A stretch of 33,670 nt of DNA from Bacillota bacterium (GTDB taxonomy: Bacteria; Bacillota_A; Clostridia; Lachnospirales; WQUN01), in the NCBI GenBank assembly GCA_009786175.1, contig WQTQ01000221.1, positions 1 to 33,670 of the forward strand, in the 5' to 3' direction. Positions 1 through 7,870 of the stretch are shown piece by piece (the stretch's first letter is position 1; the number at the start of each line of letters is the position of its first letter). The notes beneath the pieces were generated by a model that saw only the letters and a program-made list of their open reading frames with translations, was not told the origin of the DNA and made no database searches. A program made the position numbers and the translations under genes.

Positions 1-198
1 AAATGTGAAGTATGTGACAAAGGTATTCAAACCGGGCATAGAATCAGTATTACTCGTAGCCAAGTGTCACGCCGCGCCAACAAAATGTGGCGTTCTAATA
101 TCAAAAAAGTGCAAATTGTCGAAGAAAACGGCAATGTAAGAAAAGCGAAAGTATGCACTCGCTGCTTACGTTCCGAGAAAGTAACAAGAGCGGTTTAA
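1..198 (+). CDS. rpmB: 50S ribosomal protein L28 (5' end cut by window)
   Basis: A structural protein of the large ribosomal subunit. The window opens in frame 1 with KCEVCDKGIQTGHRIS and the reading frame closes at TAA 196-198. Two CxxC pairs (CEVC near the start, CTRC near the end) mark the zinc-binding form of L28. The segment THRxS-like GHRISITRSQ, the RRANKMWRSN stretch and the basic tail are typical of the family. About 65 codons are present, so only the initiator and one or two residues should lie outside the window. It is followed by its own terminator and seems to be a single-gene unit here. Identification is confident. Confidence 0.93.
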   Translation, partial: KCEVCDKGIQTGHRISITRSQVSRRANKMWRSNIKKVQIVEENGNVRKAKVCTRCLRSEKVTRAV

Positions 199-218
199 TT
201 TTAGTTTATTCAATGTGA

Positions 219-257
219 AGCCTTGCGGTTGATGAGTCCGCAGGGCTTTTGTTTTGT
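219..257 (+). terminator. Rho-independent terminator of rpmB
   Basis: The arms AGCCTTGCGG (219-228) and CCGCAGGGCT (238-247) pair with a single G-U and are followed by a T-rich run (TTTGTTTTGTT). It lies 20 bases after the L28 stop codon. Confidence 0.85.
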
Positions 258-296
258 TCTGGGAAATTGCTTCTTACGAAACGCGCAGCAAGTGCG

Positions 297-334
297 TTTA
301 CATACTTGTAAATCCTGATAACGAATAGTATAAT
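297..334 (+). promoter_or_regulatory. Promoter and candidate operator of the sugar ABC operon
   Basis: The -35 box TTGTAA (306-311) and -10 box TATAAT (329-334) are separated by 17 bases. A perfect inverted repeat TTTACA-TACT-TGTAAA (297-312) overlaps the -35 box, which is where a repressor would block RNA polymerase. The half sites resemble those of LacI-type sugar regulators but the central CG is absent. No LacI-type regulator gene lies in the window, so the regulator is unknown. Confidence 0.6.
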
Positions 335-373
335 ACGTTTGTGTAATGAAATTGTAAAAAACAGGAGGAAATT

Positions 374-1384
374 ATGAACAGAAAATTTGTATTACTTGCA
401 GCACTGGCACTTGTTGCAGTATTTATGCTTGCGGCATGCGGCAACGGTAACGGCGGCGGTACGGCAGCCGCAGACAGAGGTCTTGAAGATATGGATCTGG
501 TAGTACTTGCACCATCTGCAGCACAAGGCTGGACGGCGGCGGTTATCTTCTTTGCGGAAGAAAAAGGCGCAGAGCTTCGCGAGCGCGGTCTTGGCAGTTT
601 CCGTGTGCTTACATCTGATTCTGTAGCAGCACAGGCCGGCCAAATCGAAGAAGTTATTTCCCAGGGAGTAGATGCGGTTGTGCTGTTCCCTCATTCAGAT
701 GAACTTACAATGTCTGCACAAGATATTCTTGATGCCGACATCCCACTATTTGTATTTAACCGCAATGTTGATGTAAACTTTAACCTTCGTCTTCTGGGTT
801 CTAACCTGTTAATAGGCGGCGAAGGGGCACGAATGATTGCGCGGGAAATTGGTGGCAGCGGCACAGTGGCATACTTGGCCGTACCGGCAGTAGGCTCAAC
901 AAGCATCGATCGCGTTGGTGCGTTTAAAGATGTAATGGTCGAGTATCCGGGCATCAATCTTGTAACTATGACGGCAGATGCAATTTCTATTGAAGAAGGG
1001 CTTAGAGTTACGGTTGATATGCTTACAGCAAACCCAAGTGTTGATGCAATTTTTACAATTGACGATCAGCTTGCAATAGGTGCGTACCATGCCATGCGTG
1101 AAGCAGGCCGTACAGACATCCGCGTTATCCACGGGGCAGGCGGCATGCAGCAATTTTTCCATATGATACATGATACGCAAGATGTACAATTGTCTACAGG
1201 TACATTTTCGCCTACAATGGTAGCAGAAACTATCGAACTTGCAGTACAATACCTTGAAGGAAGAAGAGATTTTAGCGAATTATTTGACCCAACGCATCCA
1301 CAAGCTAATGTAATCATCTTCCCCCCAAGCATTGTCACAAGAGAAAACGCTGCAGAATTCTTTGCACCGGGTTCTCCTTGGTAA
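374..1384 (+). CDS. Sugar ABC transporter substrate-binding lipoprotein
   Basis: This is the extracellular receptor of the import system completed by the next two genes. The signal peptide has a basic start (MNRKF), a hydrophobic core and the lipobox LAAC with Cys22 as the lipidated residue, so the mature protein is membrane-anchored. The rest follows the RbsB-like periplasmic-binding fold, with a first lobe around residues 40-140 (VVLAPSAAQGWTAAV, GVDAVVLFPHSDE), and a second lobe with SIDRVGAFKDVM and NPSVDAIFTIDDQLAIGAYHA. Length (336 residues) is normal for the family. The start ATG has AGGAGG eight bases upstream. The exact sugar cannot be read from the sequence. A palindromic hairpin separates it from the ATPase gene, which could keep binding-protein expression higher than that of the membrane parts. 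Confidence 0.9.
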   Translation: MNRKFVLLAALALVAVFMLAACGNGNGGGTAAADRGLEDMDLVVLAPSAAQGWTAAVIFFAEEKGAELRERGLGSFRVLTSDSVAAQAGQIEEVISQGVDAVVLFPHSDELTMSAQDILDADIPLFVFNRNVDVNFNLRLLGSNLLIGGEGARMIAREIGGSGTVAYLAVPAVGSTSIDRVGAFKDVMVEYPGINLVTMTADAISIEEGLRVTVDMLTANPSVDAIFTIDDQLAIGAYHAMREAGRTDIRVIHGAGGMQQFFHMIHDTQDVQLSTGTFSPTMVAETIELAVQYLEGRRDFSELFDPTHPQANVIIFPPSIVTRENAAEFFAPGSPW

Positions 1385-1404
1385 ACTTGTAAATTGAAGC
1401 TTAA

Positions 1405-1445
1405 TACCCCCTGATATCACAATGGAAATGTGATATCAGGGGGTG
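1405..1445. repeat. Palindromic repeat, copy 1
   Basis: The arms ACCCCCTGATATCAC (1406-1420) and GTGATATCAGGGGGT (1430-1444) are perfectly complementary around a 9-base loop. It starts 22 bases after the binding-protein stop codon and sits inside the transporter operon, with only a weak T-rich tail (GTTTGTAATAT). It is one of five related copies (others at 8417, 14837, 23131 and 26526). It may act as a partial terminator or as a 3' mRNA-stabilising hairpin. Confidence 0.9.
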
Positions 1446-1480
1446 TTTGTAATATATTTCGCCTGTAAAGGAGAATCTTT

Positions 1481-2968
1481 GTGGCTAATGATTTTTTTGC
1501 ATTAGAAATGAAGGGAATCGAAAAATCATTCGGTTCAAATTATGTACTTAAGAAGGTTGACCTAACCGTAGAAAAAGGCTCTATCCATGCCCTTCTTGGT
1601 GAAAACGGTGCAGGTAAATCTACCCTAATGAACATACTTGGCGGTGTCATAGACAAAGACAGCGGAACCATAACCGCAAATGGAAAAATAGCATTTATCC
1701 ACCAAGAATTATCATTAGTTAATGACCTAAACATATATGAAAATTTGTTTCTGGGAAATGAGTTGAAAAAAGGACCGCTACTAGATGCGCGTGCAATGTC
1801 GGAAAAAACCAGTGAAATTTTAAAGCGTATCGGTGTAAATATTAAACCCACTGAACTTGTATCGTCCCTTAGCCCGTCCTACAAGCAGGTAGTAGAAATT
1901 GCACGCGCTTTGCTTAAAAATGCAGATATAATTATCATGGACGAGCCGACAACATCTTTGACAGACGTAGAAATTCAACGTATTTTTGAAGTTATGAATA
2001 ACCTGCGCGGGCATGGCATTAGCCTAATTTTCATCTCTCATAAGTTAAATGAAGTAATACAAATTTGCGATTCATACACAATCCTCCGTGACGGAAACGT
2101 TGTAGCTGTAGGCAAAGTAGATGAAAATACAACGGAACAATTGCTTTCGGCATACATGATTGGGCGCGAAATTTCGTCAGATGACATTTACCGCAGCCGC
2201 CTTGTTGGTGAGAAAATTCTTGAAATAAAAGATTTGAGCAAAGAGCGCGAATTTAGTAATATAAACATGCACTTATGTAAAGGGGAAATACTAGGTGTAA
2301 CCGGCCTTTTAGGTGATGGACGCACAGAGGTTTTTGCTGCTGTAGCCGGTGCAAATTGGCCATACGGCGGTCAAATTTATGTTAACGGCAAAGAAATAAA
2401 AATGAAAACAACTGAGGTATCCAGAAAAGCAAAAGTAGGATATTTACCAAAAAACCGCAAAGAGAATGGGATCATACGCGACTTAAATATAAAGGAAAAC
2501 GTAGTTTTGCCAATAATGTCTAAAATCTCTACGGTTGGTGTAATAGATGGGCACAAGGAAAACTCTGTTACCGCAAATTTTGTTAAAATGCTTTCAATAA
2601 AGGTGTCGAACACAAAAAATCTTATCACATCACTTTCCGGCGGTAACCAGCAAAAAGTTGTTCTTTCTAAAGCGTTAAGCACCGACCCGGAAATACTGAT
2701 TCTTGATAACCCGACCCAAGGCGTTGACGTTGGCGCAAAATTGGAAATTTATAAACAAATATTAGACCTGGCAGATGCCGGATACAGCATTGTTGTACTA
2801 ACAAATGAATTTCCCGAATTGCAGAAAACATGCGACCGCTGCTACGTAATGTTCCAAGGCGAGGTGCGGCACGAATTTACTCATAGTGAAATGACAGAAT
2901 CTGATATAATGCTTATTGCCACCGGTGGTCGGCTGGAGTTGGAGGTTGCAGATGAAAACGAAAATTGA
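1481..2968 (+). CDS. Sugar ABC transporter ATP-binding protein (RbsA/MglA-like)
   Basis: This cytoplasmic subunit energises sugar import and carries two fused nucleotide-binding domains, as in RbsA, MglA and XylG. The first domain has Walker A GENGAGKST (residues 40-48), a signature-like LSPSYKQVVEIARAL and Walker B IIIMDEPTTSLTD. The second has the degenerate Walker A usual for this family (GLLGDGRTE), an intact signature LSGGNQQKVVLSKAL and LILDNPTQGVDVGAK, where Asn replaces the usual catalytic Glu. The length of 495 residues is standard. Translation starts at GTG 1481 with AAGGAG at 1468-1473. The stop lies 17 bases inside the next gene, so translation is probably coupled. Confidence 0.93.
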   Translation: MANDFFALEMKGIEKSFGSNYVLKKVDLTVEKGSIHALLGENGAGKSTLMNILGGVIDKDSGTITANGKIAFIHQELSLVNDLNIYENLFLGNELKKGPLLDARAMSEKTSEILKRIGVNIKPTELVSSLSPSYKQVVEIARALLKNADIIIMDEPTTSLTDVEIQRIFEVMNNLRGHGISLIFISHKLNEVIQICDSYTILRDGNVVAVGKVDENTTEQLLSAYMIGREISSDDIYRSRLVGEKILEIKDLSKEREFSNINMHLCKGEILGVTGLLGDGRTEVFAAVAGANWPYGGQIYVNGKEIKMKTTEVSRKAKVGYLPKNRKENGIIRDLNIKENVVLPIMSKISTVGVIDGHKENSVTANFVKMLSIKVSNTKNLITSLSGGNQQKVVLSKALSTDPEILILDNPTQGVDVGAKLEIYKQILDLADAGYSIVVLTNEFPELQKTCDRCYVMFQGEVRHEFTHSEMTESDIMLIATGGRLELEVADENEN

Positions 2969-3977
2969 CGCATGTATAGATAATTTTAACTTGAAGCAAT
3001 TTATGATTAACAACTCGGCGTTTGTAACATTAGTGTTTTTGCTTATCATTGCTTCACTTTTACAATTTGTGCCGGGCTTGCAGGATAGCCGCTTTGGGTT
3101 GACAAACTTTTTTTCTGTAAGTAATTTTGTTAACATTTTATTTAACAACGCAATTGTTGGTATTATCGCACTGGGCATGACTTTGATAATAATTTCCGGC
3201 GGTATTGACCTGTCGGTTGGTGCTGCTTCTGCGGCATGCGGGCTTGCTGCAATTTGGGTAATGAACGCCACCGGAAACATTATGTTGGGTGTTACCGCCG
3301 CCATTGTTATGGGTATAATTATGGGCGCGTTTAACGGAATTTTAATTGCCAAGTTTAGTATACCGGCATTTATTGTAACCCTTGGCGCAATGCGTATTTT
3401 TCGTTCGCTGTCTCAACATTTCTTTAGAGGCGGCGGTATTTTATTAGATGCCGAAGTGCGCGGTTTTGCCGCTTTTTCTCGCACAAGGATTTTTGACGGT
3501 ACATTACCTTTGCCCATTTTATACTGGTTGGGCCTTGCCATTATTGTTGGCCTTTTTGCCAAACATACAGCCCTTGGGCGGCACATATATGCCGTAGGCA
3601 GCAACGAACGGGCTGCAAATTTGTCGGCAGTTAATGTAAAACGGGTAAAAATATTTGTTTTCATGATTTCCGGCGCGCTTGTTGCCTTTGCATCCTTAGT
3701 GGAAGCCGCCAGAATAGGCAGCATGAACTCATCTTCATCGGGTAATTTTTATGAACTGGAAGCCATTGCGGCGGTTATTATCGGCGGAACAGCCATGAGC
3801 GGCGGACGCGGGCGTATAATAGGAACTGTTTTTGGTACCTTAACACTGGGTGTAATTAACAATACAATGAACCTGATGGGGTTACCGAGCTTCCTTGTGG
3901 GAACGGTGCAGGGTTCCATTCTTATTCTAGCGGTTTTATTGCAGCGTAGTTTTGCTGAAAAGGAGAAGCAGTTTTAG
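2952..3977 (+). CDS. Sugar ABC transporter permease (RbsC-like)
   Basis: This is the membrane channel of the sugar importer, in the branched-chain/ribose permease family. It has several hydrophobic helices; the conserved GGIDLSVGAA segment follows the third, and the loop with GSNERAANLSAVNV matches the conserved cytoplasmic region that contacts the ATPase. AIAAVIIGGTAMSGGRG is another family hallmark. I chose ATG 2952 because GGAGG lies at 2940-2945 and the frame overlaps the ATPase gene by 17 bases; a start 12 codons earlier (2916) lacks a ribosome site. The resulting protein has 341 residues, normal for RbsC-like permeases. Only one permease gene is present, which suggests a homodimeric channel. 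Confidence 0.92.
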   Translation: MKTKIDACIDNFNLKQFMINNSAFVTLVFLLIIASLLQFVPGLQDSRFGLTNFFSVSNFVNILFNNAIVGIIALGMTLIIISGGIDLSVGAASAACGLAAIWVMNATGNIMLGVTAAIVMGIIMGAFNGILIAKFSIPAFIVTLGAMRIFRSLSQHFFRGGGILLDAEVRGFAAFSRTRIFDGTLPLPILYWLGLAIIVGLFAKHTALGRHIYAVGSNERAANLSAVNVKRVKIFVFMISGALVAFASLVEAARIGSMNSSSSGNFYELEAIAAVIIGGTAMSGGRGRIIGTVFGTLTLGVINNTMNLMGLPSFLVGTVQGSILILAVLLQRSFAEKEKQF

Positions 3978-3989
3978 GAGGTGTTATAT

Positions 3990-4190
3990 ATGCAATATTC
4001 AGTAGTAATTCAATATGATGCAGTAGATGAAATATATGTAGCCAGTATACCTGAATTACAAGGATGCATGGCACATGGAGAAACAAGAGAAGAAGCAATG
4101 CAAGAAATTTTGATCGCAATGAAATTACAAATTGAAGTTATGCTGGATAAAGGTATACCAATACCAGAACCTTTAATGTATGTAAGTTAA
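3990..4190 (+). CDS. HicB-like small protein (solitary antitoxin-family protein)
   Basis: This 66-residue protein has the fold signature of the HicB_like/UPF0150 family: an N-terminal strand pair (YSVVIQYD, EIYVASIPELQG) followed by HGETREEAMQEILIAMKLQIE and the turn KGIPIPEP. In paired systems HicB neutralises the mRNA-cleaving toxin HicA. No HicA gene is present on either side, and there is no separate C-terminal DNA-binding domain. It starts at ATG 3990 with AGGAGG at 3976-3981, overlapping the permease stop, so it is translated as the last gene of the sugar operon. It may be a stand-alone HicB-type protein with another role. A terminator overlaps its stop codon. Confidence 0.75.
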   Translation: MQYSVVIQYDAVDEIYVASIPELQGCMAHGETREEAMQEILIAMKLQIEVMLDKGIPIPEPLMYVS

Positions 4191-4220
4191 CGCCTCATTT
4201 TAGGCGAGTTAACTGTTTTT
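4186..4220 (+). terminator. Terminator of the sugar ABC operon
   Basis: The stem pairs GTTAACGCCT (4186-4195) with AGGCG-AG-TTAAC (4202-4213), with a two-base bulge, and is followed by TGTTTTT. The left arm includes the TAA stop of the HicB-like gene. Confidence 0.75.
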
Positions 4221-4226
4221 CGATAA

Positions 4227-4267
4227 TAAACCGCCGTACGCAGCAAACTGCTGTATACGGCGGTTTA
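4227..4267 (-). terminator. Long hairpin terminating the glycoside hydrolase gene
   Basis: The arms TAAACCGCCGTA (4227-4238) and TATACGGCGGTTTA (4254-4267) pair over 12 base pairs, and a further inner stem (GCAG/CTGC) lies around 4240-4253. It is 13 bases beyond the stop of the minus-strand gene and could also stop read-through from the plus strand. Confidence 0.7.
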
Positions 4268-4279
4268 AGATTACAAAAT

Positions 4280-7200
4280 TTACATACCAAATTCAAACCA
4301 TTCCAGGTCTATATCCGAGCCGGGTAGGAAGATGAAATCTACTTTACCTTTACCGGATAGCGGGTTTTCCGGTTCCAGCTTGCAGCTTCCATACTCATCC
4401 CGGGCAGGTAGTGTCAGCATGTTCACGGTTTCATTGCCGTTTTCGTCTGTAAACACCATTTTAACTGTGTTTTTGTCCTGCTTGGAACGCCAGCATATTT
4501 CTATATTGGTTGCGGGGTTCTCGAAACTCATGCCGTCGAAGGTGATGGTTACGTTGTTGCCAATGCCTTCTACCGCGCTGCCGGTTACGGTGAAATTATC
4601 GCCGTAAATGTTGTCATTGGCGGCAAACGGGACACGGTCAAAGGTTTTTGACTTAAACCGGAAGCCCTTGATGTGTACTTTCCGCCAAACCACGAAACAA
4701 AGGGTTTGTATGCCTGTTATGCGTTCCGGCAGTTTGTACGTTGTGTCTTGGTAGGTGTTCCAAACGGAGCCTTTGTCGTAGGTGACGGTGGTTAACTTGC
4801 GCGCGCCTTCGCTGCCGGGCATGCCCAGCCATATGTCTATAGGGAATGGGCTGCCTTCCAGCGGGAATAATCCGATTGTAAACTCGTCGGAGCCAAAGCT
4901 GCCGAAATCCAGGTTGGCGAAACCAACTTGGCTTTCACCGTCGCGCAAGGTTGCGATGCCGCGGTCGTTACCGTTTGTCATGGGTACATTGCTGCAATTG
5001 CACAGCCCGCCGCTTACGAAAGAGTACGGGTCCAGGAACGGGGTGCCATAGCCTTCGATTGTTAGCGGCAGCAGCGAGATTAAGGCTTGGTGGTCTTGTC
5101 CGTTTCTTGTAGAACAGCGGACAAAAACCTCGCCGTCACCTTTGGGCAGCAAAGTTGCGGTGTTGCCGGATATTTTTAGGCTGCCAAGGGGGCTGGTAAT
5201 GCCGCCGTCTGTGGCAAGCCGCCATTCCAGGCTGCTGTGGGTGGCGTTGGCCGGGTAGGTTTTGGCGGTGATTGTAAAAACGTCCCGGTTTAATTCTATT
5301 TTGCGGATTGGAATGTCTGTATTGTCAAATTCGGCGGATACCTCAAAATCTTGGTCAAGTCCACGCTTAAGGTGGCGTTGCCACGCTAAGTCGCGAGGCC
5401 AATTAAGGTTACGTTCCGAAATTGCCAGCAGTTTTCCGCTAAACAAACGGCGGTTGTCAACGCGTTGGTATTGGTCGTAATCTGTGGAGTCGCCGTTGTC
5501 TAAGCCAAGAAGCTTGCCATTTTTGACGGTAACTTTTACACGGTTGTTGGCATTTTCTACCGGATTGCCATCTGCGTCCAATGCAGTAATTTCTGTAAAG
5601 GTTAACCCATCGAAATCGGTATGAGTAAGTTTTAACTCTACAGCGTCACCAAAGGAGCGGCGTTCGCACTCTGCAATTACATTACCGGCTTCGTCGTAGC
5701 CTACGGCTTTTATAGTGCCCGGCTCGTAAGGCACGATGTAATCAGCCACAATTTCTAAGTCTTTTGCATGGTCGATATTTTTTGCTCCAAGAGATTTGCC
5801 GTTTAAGAACAACTCTACTTTTGGCAGGTTGGACGCGATGCGGACATCCACCGGCTGGCCCGGAGACCAATCCCAATACGGGTACAGGTGAACAAAGGGT
5901 TTGTCCTCTGCGCTTGTCCAGGCAGATTTGTAAATGTAGTATGAATCCTTGGGGAAACCTGCCGTGTCAACTTGCCCGAAGTAGGAATTTTTCGTGTGGT
6001 ACGGGGTTGGTTCGCCAATGTAGTCTGTGCCTGTCCATATGAATTGCCCAAAGGTGAACGGTGCGTCCCGGTGGTCTGTGATGCATGCTTCGGTGTTTTT
6101 CGCGCCCCAGCTTACGGAAGAATTGCCAAGGGTAGAGCATTGCAAATCGTCGTCGCTTAGCAAGGATTTTTTAAGCGGGAAGTGGTAGATGCCGCGGCTT
6201 TGTACTGTAGATGATGTTTCGCCGCCGTAAATTATCCAGCTTGGATTTTTTGCGTGATGGCTGTGATACAAATATTCCGCGTAATTGTAGCCGATTAGTT
6301 TTATAATGTCCGCGCACCTTTGTGTATTTTCCCATGGCATGTAATTTGAACATAAAGTGACAGGGGCATGGTCCTTGGGGTCGTGTTTTTTTACTAAATC
6401 TATGAGTTTTTGCATGGTTGCAGAGCCGTCTTCGAAACTGGCGTGTGTATCGTAAATTTCGTTGCCGATACTCCACATTATAAGTGACGGACAGTTTCTG
6501 TCGCGGCGCACCCAAGACGCCACGTCCCGTTCTACCCAGTCGTCGAAGAAGCGGGCATAGTCAAATTCTGTTTTGGGGCGTCTCCACATGTCTGTAAATT
6601 CCGATTGAATTAGAAAGCCCATTTCGTCCGCAAGTTCCATAAAAACCGCCGCAGGCGGGTTGTGGGCCGTGCGGATGGCGTTAACACCCATGTCACGTAA
6701 GGTTTGCAACTGGCGGCGTAAAGCACCCCTGTGTACGGCAGAGCCCAGCGCGCCCATGTCGTGGTGCTGGCATACACCGTAAATTTCTACCCGTCGCCCG
6801 TTTAAGAAGAAGCCATCTGATGTAGAATAGGAAATTTCCCGGAAGCCGAAGCGTGTGTGGACGGTGTCGGTGACTTCTTTGTTCCGGACTAAATTAGATT
6901 CCAGAATGTAGCAGTTTGGGTCGTTAATATCCCATAACTTTGGATTTTTGACCAACACCCTGCAATATGAATTTTCCTGACAAAATTCAGAAGCTTCCGG
7001 CTGCGCGACGCTTGTATCAATATCAAGAATTTCCCCTGTACCGGCATGTTTTATGTTAAACCGCACCCCCCCTGAGGAAAGGGGTTCAATCTCCCATTCA
7101 ATGTCCACATACCAATCGTTGGAGCTGCCTTCGACTTTATGTGGCGTAATATAAACCCCGTCAATGGCAAAATGGTGGGCATTCTTCTCGATAAACCAGC

Positions 7201-7576
7201 AATCCCGATAAATGCCCGCGCCGGAATACCAGCGGCTGTTTGGGGACTGATAGTTTACGGTTACCAGAACTTCGTTTTCGCCGGGCATTACAAACTCTGT
7301 AACCTCTTGGGTAAATGCTGTGTAGCCATTTTTCCATTCCCCGGCTTTTTGTCCGTTTACATATAAAGTTGCGTCCATGTAAATGCCATCAAACCGCAGA
7401 AAGAGCTTTTTCTCCGGATCAAGGGTACCGGGGTAAAAGATTTTTTTGTAGCAGCCCACACCGGATTTGTACAAACTTTTTGTATCAGAAATTAGCCAGT
7501 CGTGGGGTAGCTGTATCGGATTCCATGTTGTTTCGTCTTCCATTTTAAACTGCCAGTTAAAGTTCATGCTACTCAT
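4280..7576 (-). CDS. Glycoside hydrolase family 2 protein (beta-galactosidase-like)
   Basis: A 1098-residue enzyme that would hydrolyse a beta-linked sugar. The N-terminal sugar-binding domain (residues 1-135) contains LPHDW and DGIYMDATLYVNG. An immunoglobulin-like domain follows, then the TIM barrel (from about 250) with GVCQHHDMGALG, INAIRTAHNPP-like GVNAIRTAHNPP and SIGNEIYD, whose Glu373 is the expected acid/base. GGETSSTVQSRG carries Glu453, the expected nucleophile. The C-terminal half holds beta-sandwich domains, including a DUF4982-like stretch (VELFLNGKSLGAKN). No signal peptide is visible, so action is probably intracellular on imported oligosaccharide. The ATG has GGAGG eight bases upstream. 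Substrate cannot be fixed; beta-mannosidase or beta-glucuronidase activity also occurs in the family. Confidence 0.9.
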   Translation of the reverse strand: MSSMNFNWQFKMEDETTWNPIQLPHDWLISDTKSLYKSGVGCYKKIFYPGTLDPEKKLFLRFDGIYMDATLYVNGQKAGEWKNGYTAFTQEVTEFVMPGENEVLVTVNYQSPNSRWYSGAGIYRDCWFIEKNAHHFAIDGVYITPHKVEGSSNDWYVDIEWEIEPLSSGGVRFNIKHAGTGEILDIDTSVAQPEASEFCQENSYCRVLVKNPKLWDINDPNCYILESNLVRNKEVTDTVHTRFGFREISYSTSDGFFLNGRRVEIYGVCQHHDMGALGSAVHRGALRRQLQTLRDMGVNAIRTAHNPPAAVFMELADEMGFLIQSEFTDMWRRPKTEFDYARFFDDWVERDVASWVRRDRNCPSLIMWSIGNEIYDTHASFEDGSATMQKLIDLVKKHDPKDHAPVTLCSNYMPWENTQRCADIIKLIGYNYAEYLYHSHHAKNPSWIIYGGETSSTVQSRGIYHFPLKKSLLSDDDLQCSTLGNSSVSWGAKNTEACITDHRDAPFTFGQFIWTGTDYIGEPTPYHTKNSYFGQVDTAGFPKDSYYIYKSAWTSAEDKPFVHLYPYWDWSPGQPVDVRIASNLPKVELFLNGKSLGAKNIDHAKDLEIVADYIVPYEPGTIKAVGYDEAGNVIAECERRSFGDAVELKLTHTDFDGLTFTEITALDADGNPVENANNRVKVTVKNGKLLGLDNGDSTDYDQYQRVDNRRLFSGKLLAISERNLNWPRDLAWQRHLKRGLDQDFEVSAEFDNTDIPIRKIELNRDVFTITAKTYPANATHSSLEWRLATDGGITSPLGSLKISGNTATLLPKGDGEVFVRCSTRNGQDHQALISLLPLTIEGYGTPFLDPYSFVSGGLCNCSNVPMTNGNDRGIATLRDGESQVGFANLDFGSFGSDEFTIGLFPLEGSPFPIDIWLGMPGSEGARKLTTVTYDKGSVWNTYQDTTYKLPERITGIQTLCFVVWRKVHIKGFRFKSKTFDRVPFAANDNIYGDNFTVTGSAVEGIGNNVTITFDGMSFENPATNIEICWRSKQDKNTVKMVFTDENGNETVNMLTLPARDEYGSCKLEPENPLSGKGKVDFIFLPGSDIDLEWFEFGM

Positions 7577-7624
7577 AATTATCCTCCAAATATATGACTG
7601 ATACGCAAGTGCGCTTTCTATTCC

Positions 7625-7684
7625 AGTATATCGTAATAATACTATTTTGCAACCAAATTATGTATGCTTTTGTACTATTTTGCA
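7625..7684 (-). promoter_or_regulatory. Promoter of the glycoside hydrolase gene with 12-base direct repeat
   Basis: On the minus strand, TTGCAA (7652-7647) and TATACT (7630-7625) are separated by 16 bases. The sequence TACTATTTTGCA occurs twice on the plus strand, at 7640-7651 and 7673-7684, 33 bases apart. The first copy overlaps the -35 box. The repeated sites on one helix face suggest an activator or repressor binding site. Confidence 0.5.
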
Positions 7685-7711
7685 CAATATACCGTAAAAA
7701 TGAGTTTGTAG

Positions 7712-7739
7712 TTGACAAAATTCGGGTTACAAATATAAT
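7712..7739 (+). promoter_or_regulatory. Promoter of the HTH/coiled-coil gene
   Basis: A perfect TTGACA (7712-7717) is followed after 16 bases by a perfect TATAAT (7734-7739). Transcription from here would give a leader of about 125 bases before the start codon at 7871. Confidence 0.7.
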
Positions 7740-7870
7740 GTTTTACAGAGTGAAATATTTATATTTATACGTGGGGGACGTGAAGACAATGTTATCGTAT
7801 TATCATGTAAAATGCCTGGAATGTGATTCTCGGCTAAGCGATGCTTTTGAACCCGAAAGGGGATATTTAC

